Source of the DNA: Elusimicrobiota bacterium
Lineage (GTDB): Bacteria; Elusimicrobiota; Elusimicrobia; F11
Length of the DNA stretch: 64,000 nt
Assembly: GCA_022072025.1 (NCBI GenBank)
Contig: JAJVIP010000009.1
Span: 186,001-250,000, forward strand
Direction: 5' to 3'
The notes under the pieces are model-generated. The model saw only the letters and a list, made by a program, of their open reading frames with translations. It was not told the DNA's origin and searched no databases. The translations under genes and the position numbers were made by a program. How positions within the stretch are numbered: the stretch's first letter is position 1; every line of letters begins with the position of its first letter. Positions 26,769 through 34,923 of this stretch are shown piece by piece.

Positions 26769-28331
26769 ATGAATAAAATCATTTTGAGTATTTTTTTGTT
26801 TTTTTTAACTCTTCCTTGCGCTTATTCGGCTGATTCATTTGAGATGCGTGGCGCCCGATCGATGGGATTGGGCAATTCAGGTGTGGGTTCTCAGATGGGG
26901 TTGGACTCAGCACTTTGGAATCCCGCAGGAGTTTATGCTCCTTCCTTTCAAGGGATTTCATTGTCTTACGGCCATCCTGTCGTTTCCGATCAAGATCCGG
27001 AAAAACATTTGGGTTCTTTCGGCTTGCTGGAATCTCCTTCCGATCGGCGTTGGGGATGGGGACTTTATGGGGTTCACACTTCAACGGAAGGGTTTCGCAG
27101 TCAGCGTGAAATTGGGATTTCATTTGGACGTCCCCTTTGGGAAACTGAAAATGGAGAGCGTCTTTCAGTTGGGGCGTCGTTTGGATATGTTACGGACGAG
27201 TTAACCTCAGGACTTCAAAATCAAGAAAAGGACGGGGTTACCGTTGGGGCTGGGTTACAGTGGATTCTCTCTTCAGATTTTTCCATGGGGTTCATTGGCC
27301 GGGATTTAAATAAACCCCGGGTATCGGCCGATAGTCCCGAGCGCAGAATGGCGACCTATGGCCTGGGATTAAATTATCAATTTGTTAAACAAACCCGCCT
27401 TAGCTTTGATTGGATCAACACCGAATCGGAAGAGAGGGCCGATGTGCGCGGAGGTCTTGAAAGGAGCTTTTGGAATCAAAAAGCCTTCATTCGCGTAGGG
27501 TCCAATCGAGATGCCGCCACGGGGGGGCTCGGTTTGGCTTTGGGGAACTTGTCGCTTGATTATGCCTATGTCTATCCGTATCGGAAAAACCAGGACGACC
27601 GAATCCATACGATCGGTTTGGCCTATCGATGGGTTCCACCCACACTCAAATCGGTAGAGGAGGACGAGGGGGCGGATGTTGAAGTGACCGACGGGACGAG
27701 ACGATCTGTTCGACCCAACCGTTTTCTTGAACATGTAGAGGGCCTCAGGCGACGAAGTGAATTGTCTGTCGGGCCCTTGGATGTTCTTCAGATCCGCGTG
27801 AAAGACCATCCTGAACTTGAAACAAATGCGGAGGTGGATTCATGGGGATTCGTCCAACTTCCGTTTATTAAGGATTTGAAGGTGGATGGTCTAAAAACCG
27901 ATCAAATCGAAAAACGTTTAACGAATATTTATCAAGGTTTTGTTTTGAATCCACAGGTAACGGTGGACATCTCTTCTCACGTTAGTCGCGCTGTCTATGT
28001 CTTTGGTGAAGTTCATAGGCCGGGGAAATACCCCATGGGCAGTAATAAAGTGACCGTCCGAGATGCCTTGGTTGTGGCGGGGCTCCCCACAGAGAGGGCG
28101 GCCCATTGGAGAACCTTTGTTATACGCCAAACCAACACGGGCCCCATATATTATCGGGTGCATGCCAAAAAGCTTTTATACAGAGCGAAGTTGGATAACA
28201 ACGTGATACTTCAATCGGGTGATGTTGTGTATGTCCCGATGGGCATTCTCGACAGAATTGTAACTTTCATCGGGCGTTTGATTAGTCCCATATTCGGCAG
28301 TGTCGATTCCGTTGTTACGGGCGGATATTAA
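26769..28331 (+). CDS. PorV-like barrel fused to Wza-type polysaccharide export domain
   Basis: A 520-aa exporter. Signal peptide at 1-20. About 22-290 look like a PorV/UPF0164-type outer-membrane barrel (RGARSMGLGNSGVGSQMGLDSALWNPAGV). A linker follows, then a polysaccharide export domain (GPLDVLQIRVKDHPELETNAEVDSWG-like, about 335-400) and an SLBB-like beta-grasp (VYVFGEVHRPGKYPMGSNKVTVRDALVVAGG-like) to about 500. Wza normally crosses the outer membrane with a C-terminal helix and a lipid anchor; here a beta-barrel seems to replace them. It precedes the Wzc-like gene by 14 bp with an AAGGAG site, the classical Wza-Wzc pairing. Confidence 0.85.
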   Translation: MNKIILSIFLFFLTLPCAYSADSFEMRGARSMGLGNSGVGSQMGLDSALWNPAGVYAPSFQGISLSYGHPVVSDQDPEKHLGSFGLLESPSDRRWGWGLYGVHTSTEGFRSQREIGISFGRPLWETENGERLSVGASFGYVTDELTSGLQNQEKDGVTVGAGLQWILSSDFSMGFIGRDLNKPRVSADSPERRMATYGLGLNYQFVKQTRLSFDWINTESEERADVRGGLERSFWNQKAFIRVGSNRDAATGGLGLALGNLSLDYAYVYPYRKNQDDRIHTIGLAYRWVPPTLKSVEEDEGADVEVTDGTRRSVRPNRFLEHVEGLRRRSELSVGPLDVLQIRVKDHPELETNAEVDSWGFVQLPFIKDLKVDGLKTDQIEKRLTNIYQGFVLNPQVTVDISSHVSRAVYVFGEVHRPGKYPMGSNKVTVRDALVVAGLPTERAAHWRTFVIRQTNTGPIYYRVHAKKLLYRAKLDNNVILQSGDVVYVPMGILDRIVTFIGRLISPIFGSVDSVVTGGY

Positions 28332-28345
28332 GGAGAATCACAGCA

Positions 28346-30385
28346 ATGGAAACATATATCCCCAGATCTCTTGATGAAATCGCCGAATTGTTCTTCCGCC
28401 ATAAAAAATATTTTTTTGTTCCTTTTTTTGGAGTGTTGGTTCTTGCCGCTGTCGCATTTCGAATTCTGCCCAAATCCTATGAAGCCGAAGCCATATTGAT
28501 CACAGATGCCGGTTCGATCGCCAATCCCCTGGAAAGAGAGAGGGAAACACAAGGCACGTTGGTCAATCGCATCAAACAACTGAATTTGATGGTTCTGAGT
28601 TTTTCGAATATTAATACCATGTTGACCAATTTGGGATACATAATTCCTGGCGAAGATCAGAAAATGATCGATGCCCAAGTGGTTCGGGTAAAGAAAAAAT
28701 CTCTCGTCGAAATTCAGCCCAATGGTTTTGTGCTGGTTAAATACGAAGACCCCGTTGCGGAACGTGCTTATCAGATCACAAAAGCCATTGCCGAGGAAAT
28801 GGTAAAGAAAGATAGAGAGCTTTATGAATCAGAGGCCAGTCACCGTGTTGAGTTCATTCATGAGCAGCTTCGAATCTATAAGGAAAAACTTGAAAGTTCT
28901 GAGACCAGTTACCTCACGCGCCAGTTAAACGCAGATCTTAATGAGGCCATTCGCAAACGCGAAGTTTTGATGGGACAAACGGTTCTTGGTCCATCAAAGA
29001 TTCAAATGGAATTGGCTCAGACCGAAGCGGATTTAAAAAAGCTGCTTGTTGACGCCACGCCTGAGCATCCGATGGTGGGGGAACTTAACAACAAGATAGC
29101 TCGTTTACGCAGAGCATTGACCTCCAATATTAATCAGAGTTCAGCCGACGCTTCTATGGACAACCCCGCCTATCAGCAAGCCTATCTCAAGAGATCAGAA
29201 GCGGTTAAGGAAATTGACCTGGAAATTGCCGCTATTCGAAAGAAAATTCAATCCCTCCAAAGAACAGGACAAGCCGGTCAATCGGGATCTGAACAGGAAT
29301 TGGCGGCCAATGCGAGAGACAAAAAAGTGAATGAGGACATTTATCAAGCGCTTCTCATGGGGCTTGCGAATGCCACCATCGCTCAGAAGTTGGGGTCCCG
29401 TGGAAAAAAAGACATGTTGGAAATACTTGATCCCCCATTGATGCCCACGGCATTTTCCAAACCCAATCCCTTCATTATCGGCGCTGCCGGTTTTATTTTT
29501 GCGATTGTAGCGGGGCTCTTGGTCATATTTCTGAGGGAATATTTTGACAGTTCTTTCCGCACCGTTCGTGACGCCCGTGAATACCTGGAAATCCCTCTTC
29601 TGGGGCACATTCCCGTTATTGAAAACACCAAAAAAAACAATGTTGAGAAAACGCCCTCGGGGACGAACGGGCATCAAAATGGGAAGTCAACGGGAATGAC
29701 GGTTTCGTTTGGGCCCAAAATTGTCGCCTATCATCAGCCTGATTCCAAAGCCTCTGAGCATTTTCGTTTGCTCCGAACCAATCTGGAAAGCTGTCAAGTT
29801 GAACATCCATTTACAACTTTGTTGTTGTCGTCTGCTTTAGAAGGAGAAGGAAAATCAACCACCCTGCTCAATTTGGGAGTTTCGTTTGCCTCCGAAACCA
29901 CGAAGCGTGTGGTGGTGGTGGATGGTGATTTAAGGCGAGGATCTCTTGCGGAAAAAATCGGAACTTCTGCTACCCCCGGGCTTATGGACTATTTGTTGGG
30001 GCAGGTTCAATTGGAACAGATACTCCGTCCGACTGGCATTGCCAACTTGTCGGTGGTTACTTCAGGAAAAACCGTCAACAGTCCTTCCAGAGTGTTAACC
30101 GGGGATCTTTTAAAGAAATTCGTTGATGAACTTCGTTCTCGGTTTGATTTGATTCTTGTTGACAGTCCCCCCGTTCTTGATTTGTCCGATGTGCCCATCC
30201 TGTCAAGTCTGATGGACGGAATATTGTTTGTCGTGCAAGCTGGGAAAACCCGTCGGGAACAAGTGCTGGCCATGAACACCATCATGCATCAATTCAAACG
30301 AACCAAAGTTTTGGGGTATGTTCTAACCCAGGTTGAAAGCAAGTTGCCCACCTATTTAAATCCATATTTGCCAACGGGGTATTGA
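28346..30385 (+). CDS. Wzc-type polysaccharide co-polymerase with tyrosine autokinase domain
   Basis: A 679-aa inner-membrane protein that sets chain length and drives export together with the Wza-like protein. N-terminal Wzz segment with a membrane helix near 22-38; a long periplasmic coiled coil about 150-330; a second membrane helix near 375-393 followed by the FRTVRDAREYLEIPLLGHIP motif. The cytoplasmic BY-kinase domain has Walker A SSALEGEGKST at 495-505, Walker A' VVVVDGDLRRG and Walker B LILVDSPP. The tail carries a tyrosine cluster (YLNPYLPTGY), the usual autophosphorylation site. It overlaps the next gene at 30385. Confidence 0.93.
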   Translation: METYIPRSLDEIAELFFRHKKYFFVPFFGVLVLAAVAFRILPKSYEAEAILITDAGSIANPLERERETQGTLVNRIKQLNLMVLSFSNINTMLTNLGYIIPGEDQKMIDAQVVRVKKKSLVEIQPNGFVLVKYEDPVAERAYQITKAIAEEMVKKDRELYESEASHRVEFIHEQLRIYKEKLESSETSYLTRQLNADLNEAIRKREVLMGQTVLGPSKIQMELAQTEADLKKLLVDATPEHPMVGELNNKIARLRRALTSNINQSSADASMDNPAYQQAYLKRSEAVKEIDLEIAAIRKKIQSLQRTGQAGQSGSEQELAANARDKKVNEDIYQALLMGLANATIAQKLGSRGKKDMLEILDPPLMPTAFSKPNPFIIGAAGFIFAIVAGLLVIFLREYFDSSFRTVRDAREYLEIPLLGHIPVIENTKKNNVEKTPSGTNGHQNGKSTGMTVSFGPKIVAYHQPDSKASEHFRLLRTNLESCQVEHPFTTLLLSSALEGEGKSTTLLNLGVSFASETTKRVVVVDGDLRRGSLAEKIGTSATPGLMDYLLGQVQLEQILRPTGIANLSVVTSGKTVNSPSRVLTGDLLKKFVDELRSRFDLILVDSPPVLDLSDVPILSSLMDGILFVVQAGKTRREQVLAMNTIMHQFKRTKVLGYVLTQVESKLPTYLNPYLPTGY

Positions 30386-30735
30386 TGATGAAATTTAACG
30401 TTTTGCGCGTTTTCTTTTTTTCGACTTTTATCTTGAGCTTTTCGCTTGTTTCCTATGGAGGCTCATTCGACGGGCTCGTGGTGTATCCCAATCCCGTTCG
30501 CGTTGATCGAGGTCAATCCACCATCACATTTAACGGAGTGCCCGCTCCTGTTCATATAAGAATCTACAACACACGAGGTCAATTGGTATTGGATCTCCAT
30601 CAAAATTCAGGGACGCAATTTACTTGGAACCTCACGAATGACGCGGGGCAACCCGTGGCTCCGGGGGTTTATATCTATCTGTTGTCGGATGCTGAAAGTA
30701 AAACCACCCGTGGAAAATGCGCGGTCGTAAGATGA
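30385..30735 (+). CDS. Small secreted protein consisting of a FlgD/T9SS-like C-terminal domain
   Basis: About 116 aa: a signal peptide (to about residue 26) followed almost at once by a FlgD-Ig/T9SS type-A-like domain with the usual landmarks VVYPNPVRVDRGQ, IRIYNTRGQLVLDL, WNLTNDAGQPVAPGVYIY and a basic end. No cargo domain is present. ATG 30385 or 30388 fits; the TTG at 30382 is less likely. It overlaps the Wzc gene before it and the PorV-like gene after it (ATGA), so all three are co-translated. Possible roles: a surface adaptor, or a minimal substrate of the neighbouring barrel. Confidence 0.75.
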   Translation: MMKFNVLRVFFFSTFILSFSLVSYGGSFDGLVVYPNPVRVDRGQSTITFNGVPAPVHIRIYNTRGQLVLDLHQNSGTQFTWNLTNDAGQPVAPGVYIYLLSDAESKTTRGKCAVVR

Positions 30736-31733
30736 GAATTCAGACAGTATTTTTAACGGTTATTTTATCTCCTGCTTTAATGTTTGCCGGGGTTGAAACG
30801 AGCGTCGGAACGCGTGGATTTCCTTTGCTCTCAACCGAATCTACAGCCCGTATGACGGGGATGGGGCGAGCGCATGGCGCGGTCGCGGATGATGTCCAAG
30901 TCGTGTTTACCAATCCGGCAGGTTTGGGTCTGTCGGTTGACTCAGAATTTATTTTAGGGCAACAGGCCGGCGTAGAAAGCATTTCAACAAGCCATGCCGG
31001 CGTCGTATTGCCATTGAATGGAATAACAGCGGGTGGGGGATTTGATTTTGGGGCGTTGGGAATTTCCCTGTCCCATTTGGAATATGGAGATTTGAATGGG
31101 CGTGATGTTTCTGGCAATGCCACTGGAACCTTTTCTCCCGACGAGAGTGTTCTGGGAATTGGTTATGGCCGATATTTTTATGGAGGGGTCTCCGCAGGAG
31201 CGAAATTAAAATTTTTCCAATCCACCATTGATAACTCAAAAGCTGATGGGTCCACTGCTGATATTGGTTTCTTGTTTCAACCCCAAGGATCGATATGGAC
31301 CACGGGAGTCACTTTTCAAAATATCAGTGGAGAGGCTTCCTACGAATCGGCATCTGTCAAACTTCCTGAGATGATTATCATGGGAATTGCTGTTCGACCC
31401 TTTAACAACGAGCAACTCCTTATTTCCGCCGATACCCTTGATCCAAAGGATGATTCCTATTCAATTCGAACAGGAATGGAATGGTGGATGTCCGACGTTG
31501 TCGCGCTACGAGTCGGATATGACTCATCGGATGATGGCGGATCGGGGTTTACCACCGGGCTTGGTTTCCAAATTCGCAATTTGGAGGTTTTCTATTTCCC
31601 GGTAAAACGTTTCCGTTTGGATTACGCCTTTTCCTCAGCGAATAACTTGTCTGTTGATGATTCAGCATCAGCGGGGTTCCATCAAGTTTCGTTGTCGTTT
31701 CAATTTGGTGAAGACAACCATGCCTCAGAGTAA
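30732..31733 (+). CDS. PorV/PorQ-like outer-membrane barrel protein
   Basis: A 334-aa protein from ATG 30732, which overlaps the upstream stop; the longer GTG-type start inside the previous gene is not needed. Signal peptide MRIQTVFLTVILSPALMFAG. The rest is alternating beta structure typical of PorV/PorQ-type barrels (STARMTGMGRAHGAVADDVQVVFTNPAGLG; end FHQVSLSFQFGED). In type IX secretion PorV carries cargo bearing C-terminal domains to the surface, and here the gene sits beside a protein that is essentially such a domain. Whether it is a shuttle or a structural porin cannot be told from sequence. Confidence 0.8.
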   Translation: MRIQTVFLTVILSPALMFAGVETSVGTRGFPLLSTESTARMTGMGRAHGAVADDVQVVFTNPAGLGLSVDSEFILGQQAGVESISTSHAGVVLPLNGITAGGGFDFGALGISLSHLEYGDLNGRDVSGNATGTFSPDESVLGIGYGRYFYGGVSAGAKLKFFQSTIDNSKADGSTADIGFLFQPQGSIWTTGVTFQNISGEASYESASVKLPEMIIMGIAVRPFNNEQLLISADTLDPKDDSYSIRTGMEWWMSDVVALRVGYDSSDDGGSGFTTGLGFQIRNLEVFYFPVKRFRLDYAFSSANNLSVDDSASAGFHQVSLSFQFGEDNHASE

Positions 31734-32703
31734 CTCCAACCCAAATCGTCCGCTGACATTGATCGAACCCCTCCTCGATGTTTCTGTTGTTGTTTATTTA
31801 GACGATCATCTTGAAAATACCGCTCAAACATTCGCCACGATCGCCAATCTCCTTCGTGATATGAAGATGACCTTTGAGTTTATTTTTATGGATGATGGCA
31901 ACAAGGCGGAGGTGGCGTCCGATATTGAGGGTGTTCAATCCTTTGTCCGGAACACAAAGGTGATCCGCTTACCGAGATTTTATGGAAACTCTACCGCTAT
32001 GCCGGTGGGGTTTGGCCATGCCCGTGGTCGATTGATTTTGACCTTGGGTTCTTTTCTGCAAGTTCAACCCGAAGATATTCGGAAACTTTTCGAGAAATTG
32101 AACGAGGGCTATGATTTTGTGAATGGGTGGCGATTTGAAAGGAAGGATAGCGGACTTAATCAATTTCATACGCGTTTTTTTAACACGCTGATACGTTGGG
32201 CGTCTCAAGTTGAATTGCACGATACCAATTGCACGCTAAAACTTTTTCGAAGGGAAGTGGCCGAAGATATTCGGATTTATGGGGATCTCTATCGGTTTTT
32301 CCCTATTTTCGCCGCGCATCAAGGCTATCTGGTCACCGAAGTTCCGGTCCGTCAGAGAAAAGAATTGAACCAGGTGGGACTTTATTCTCCTTTGACCTAT
32401 CTCCGTCGAGGGTCCGATCTTCTTATGATTTTTTTTACCACCCGGTTCGTGACCAAACCGCTGCGATTTTTCGGTTTGGTGGGGTCTGCATTTTTTTCCG
32501 TTGGATTTTTAATTTGCAGTTATTTGGTCGTTTGGAAATACATGTATCGAATTGCGTTGGCAGAACGTCCCTTGCTCTTGTTGGGGGTTCTGTTGATCAT
32601 CATGGGGGTCCAGATCATTTCTGTTGGGCTCATAGGAGAATTGATTCTGTTCATTCAAATGCGGCAGTTTAAAATGCACCGAGTTGAAAAAATACTGAGC
32701 TAA
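31720..32703 (+). CDS. GT2 glycosyltransferase with C-terminal membrane segments
   Basis: A 327-aa DPM1/ArnC-like family 2 glycosyltransferase. The GT-A domain has VVVYLDDHLENTAQTFATI and FIFMDDGNK in place of the usual DDGS. A later HDTNCTLKLFRREV segment fits the acceptor site. Two C-terminal helices (about 255-280 and 290-315) anchor it in the inner membrane, as in polyprenyl-phosphate glycosyltransferases. The start ATG 31720 lies inside the end of the barrel gene. It probably loads a sugar onto undecaprenyl phosphate for this locus; the sugar is unknown. Confidence 0.85.
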   Translation: MPQSNSNPNRPLTLIEPLLDVSVVVYLDDHLENTAQTFATIANLLRDMKMTFEFIFMDDGNKAEVASDIEGVQSFVRNTKVIRLPRFYGNSTAMPVGFGHARGRLILTLGSFLQVQPEDIRKLFEKLNEGYDFVNGWRFERKDSGLNQFHTRFFNTLIRWASQVELHDTNCTLKLFRREVAEDIRIYGDLYRFFPIFAAHQGYLVTEVPVRQRKELNQVGLYSPLTYLRRGSDLLMIFFTTRFVTKPLRFFGLVGSAFFSVGFLICSYLVVWKYMYRIALAERPLLLLGVLLIIMGVQIISVGLIGELILFIQMRQFKMHRVEKILS

Positions 32704-32708
32704 TTGTC

Positions 32709-33941
32709 ATGAAAATTTTGATGATTTCACCTCAGCCTTTTTTTACTCCTCGTGGAACGCCTTTCAGCGTTTATCACCGGACCAAAGCCCTGTCTGATTT
32801 GGGTCATGACGTTGATTTGGCGACTTACCATTTGGGTCGTGATGTCAACATCGCGCACACGCGTGTTTTAAGGATTCCCTCCATCCCCTTTATTAAATCC
32901 GTCAAGATTGGTCCTTCTGGAAAAAAGCTTTTTCTTGATGTGTTTCTTTTTTTTAAATGTTTTTTCTTGTTGCTAAGAAATAAATATGACCTCATTCATG
33001 CGCATGAAGAAGCTATTTTTTTCTGCCTTGTCTATCGCATTTTCTTTTGGAATGTCCCCATCCTCTACGACATGCATTCAAGTCTCCCGCAGCAGTTAAA
33101 GAATTTCAATTTCTCCAGCAACAAATGGCTCATCGGCCTGTTCCAGTGGCTTGAGACGAAGGCCATTGCCCATTCAAAAGCCGTAATCACCATTTGTCCG
33201 GAATTACAACGCACTGTGGATGATTTGAAGATCTCAACTCCCCATGTCATGATCGAAAACTCTCTGTGTGATGCAGTGGTGTTGTCCGACAACAGCGACA
33301 TTATCACAGAAGATTTGATTGCTTGGGACCGCTTCGAGGGCCGCAAGTTGGTTCTCTATACAGGAACATTTGAGTATTACCAAGGTCTCCCGCTTCTTAT
33401 CGAAAGCGTGCGTGAAGTGGTTCGTCGTTTTCCAGAAGTTCTCTTTATACTCATCGGTGGAAATTCCCAGCAAATATTATCGATGAAAAAAAAGGCCAAG
33501 GAGCAGGGCGTATCAAAAAATATTCTTTTTACCGGGAATCTTCACCCGAACACGGTAAAGCATTTTATCCGCAGGGCTGATGTATTGGTTTCCCCGCGCA
33601 TTCATGGAAACAATACCCCGTTAAAGATTTATGAATACCTGGCCAGTGGGAAGCCCATCGTGGCCACTGATCATGAGACACACACTCAAGTGCTCAGCTC
33701 AAAAGAAGCCGTGTTGGCGCATCCTTCCGCTCTTTCTTTTGCGGATAGCATTTCGCAAGTATTGTCCAATCCCGAAGCCCACGCTTCTCTTGGGCACCAG
33801 GCCACGCAGCTGTACCAAGGGAGCTATGGATCACTCGTGTATATGGACCGTTTAAAAAAAGTTATGGATCTGTTTGTTTCTCAAATTTCTCTGGGAGATC
33901 AAAAGTCTCAGTCCAAAAAAAAAATAAAAAAATCGGCTTAG
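32709..33941 (+). CDS. GT4-family glycosyltransferase
   Basis: A 410-aa GT-B enzyme of glycosyltransferase family 4. N-terminal Rossmann half: ILMISPQPFFTPRGTPFSVYHRTKALSDLGHDVDL. C-terminal donor half: LVLYTGTFEYYQGLPLLIESV, then ADVLVSPRIHGNNTPLKIYEYLASGKPIVATDHETHTQVL, carrying the E-x7-E-like donor motif. It transfers a nucleotide-activated sugar in the cytoplasm. The tail is Lys/Ser-rich (KKKIKKSA). An AT-rich 215-bp gap with a dispersed inverted-repeat element follows. Confidence 0.92.
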   Translation: MKILMISPQPFFTPRGTPFSVYHRTKALSDLGHDVDLATYHLGRDVNIAHTRVLRIPSIPFIKSVKIGPSGKKLFLDVFLFFKCFFLLLRNKYDLIHAHEEAIFFCLVYRIFFWNVPILYDMHSSLPQQLKNFNFSSNKWLIGLFQWLETKAIAHSKAVITICPELQRTVDDLKISTPHVMIENSLCDAVVLSDNSDIITEDLIAWDRFEGRKLVLYTGTFEYYQGLPLLIESVREVVRRFPEVLFILIGGNSQQILSMKKKAKEQGVSKNILFTGNLHPNTVKHFIRRADVLVSPRIHGNNTPLKIYEYLASGKPIVATDHETHTQVLSSKEAVLAHPSALSFADSISQVLSNPEAHASLGHQATQLYQGSYGSLVYMDRLKKVMDLFVSQISLGDQKSQSKKKIKKSA

Positions 33942-33950
33942 CCCGAATAA

Positions 33951-34123
33951 TTCAGTTGAATGACCTTTATCGTCTATCAACGGTGAATATTTTAGTGCCG
34001 TCATCCCGGCATGCTTTCTGGCCGGGATCCAGGTTTTCTTCAAGTGGAAAACCTGGGCCCCGGCCAAAAGATTGCCGGGGCGACAGCGTCTTGTGCAGTA
34101 CCTTTACGTACGATTCAACTGAA
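33951..34123. repeat. Nested inverted-repeat element between genes
   Basis: The outer arms TTCAGTTGAAT (33951-33961) and ATTCAACTGAA (34113-34123) are perfect 11-bp inverted repeats. Inside them, about 34000-34084, lies a second palindromic block starting GTCATCCCGGCATG and ending TTGCCGGGGCGAC, with an inner AGGTTTTC/GAAAACCT pairing and CCGGGATCC/GGGCCCCGG arms. It could fold into one long hairpin. It resembles dispersed non-coding palindromic repeats of many genomes. No open frame. Confidence 0.7.
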
Positions 34124-34155
34124 CCATTCCGCTTAGTTGTAAGGATTCCTCTAAT

Positions 34156-34923
34156 ATGAAAACGCAGGCCACCATTGAATCTGTTCAAAAATATTGGGAC
34201 GGGAACCTGCACGACCTGCCAGTGGCTCGCCACCCCCTTGGAACCGAACTTTTTTTTAAGGATTTGCGCGAATACCGCTATGAAAAACTTTGGCACCTCC
34301 CTGCGCTGGTAAATTTCAATAATTTTTCAGGAAAAAAAGTCCTCGAGATTGGATGTAGTGTTGGATTTGACTTGGTTCGTTTTTCTAAAGGCGGCGCGGA
34401 GGCAGTGGGAATTGATTTGTCTCCCGTGGCGGTTCAGTTGGCGGAGCGGTATATCCAAATCGAAAAAAGCTCTGCGCGTGTTCTCGTAATGAATGGTGAA
34501 AAGTTGGATTTTCCTGATGGAACATTTGATTTCGTTTTCGCCCATGGGGTCGTCCAATACACGTTGAATGACCGAAAAATGATTGGGGAAATTCATCGTG
34601 TTCTTAAAAAAGGCGGCCGCGCTTTGATTCAGTCCTACAACCGAAACTCTTGGCTGATGTTTCTCTCTCGTGTGATGAGAGTTGATCTGGAACATGTGGA
34701 TGCTCCCGTTATGAATATTTATTCTCCCAAAGAATTTAAAGGCATGCTCTCGTCTTTCTCAACCTTCGAATTGGTGATGGAACGTTTCCCAGTCAAAAGT
34801 CGCCTTCAAAAGGGATGGAAGGCCGTTCTTTATAACCATTTGTTTGTGGGTCTTTTTAACCTGATTCCCCGGTCGTGGGTCAAGCCTTTGGGATGGCATA
34901 TGCTGGCTTGGGTCACCAAATGA
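34156..34923 (+). CDS. Class I SAM-dependent methyltransferase
   Basis: A 255-aa UbiE-like methyltransferase. Motif I VLEIGCSVGFDLVRFSKGGA (about 58-77), motif post-I GIDLSPVAVQLAERY, then DGTFDFVFAHGVVQY and GEIHRVLKKGGRALI. The fold binds SAM; the substrate may be a sugar, lipid or glycolipid given the setting. ATG 34156 has AAGGA 9 bp upstream. It overlaps the GlpD-like gene by ATGA and opens a tight five-gene run (34156-39252), so these products probably act on one pathway. Confidence 0.9.
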   Translation: MKTQATIESVQKYWDGNLHDLPVARHPLGTELFFKDLREYRYEKLWHLPALVNFNNFSGKKVLEIGCSVGFDLVRFSKGGAEAVGIDLSPVAVQLAERYIQIEKSSARVLVMNGEKLDFPDGTFDFVFAHGVVQYTLNDRKMIGEIHRVLKKGGRALIQSYNRNSWLMFLSRVMRVDLEHVDAPVMNIYSPKEFKGMLSSFSTFELVMERFPVKSRLQKGWKAVLYNHLFVGLFNLIPRSWVKPLGWHMLAWVTK

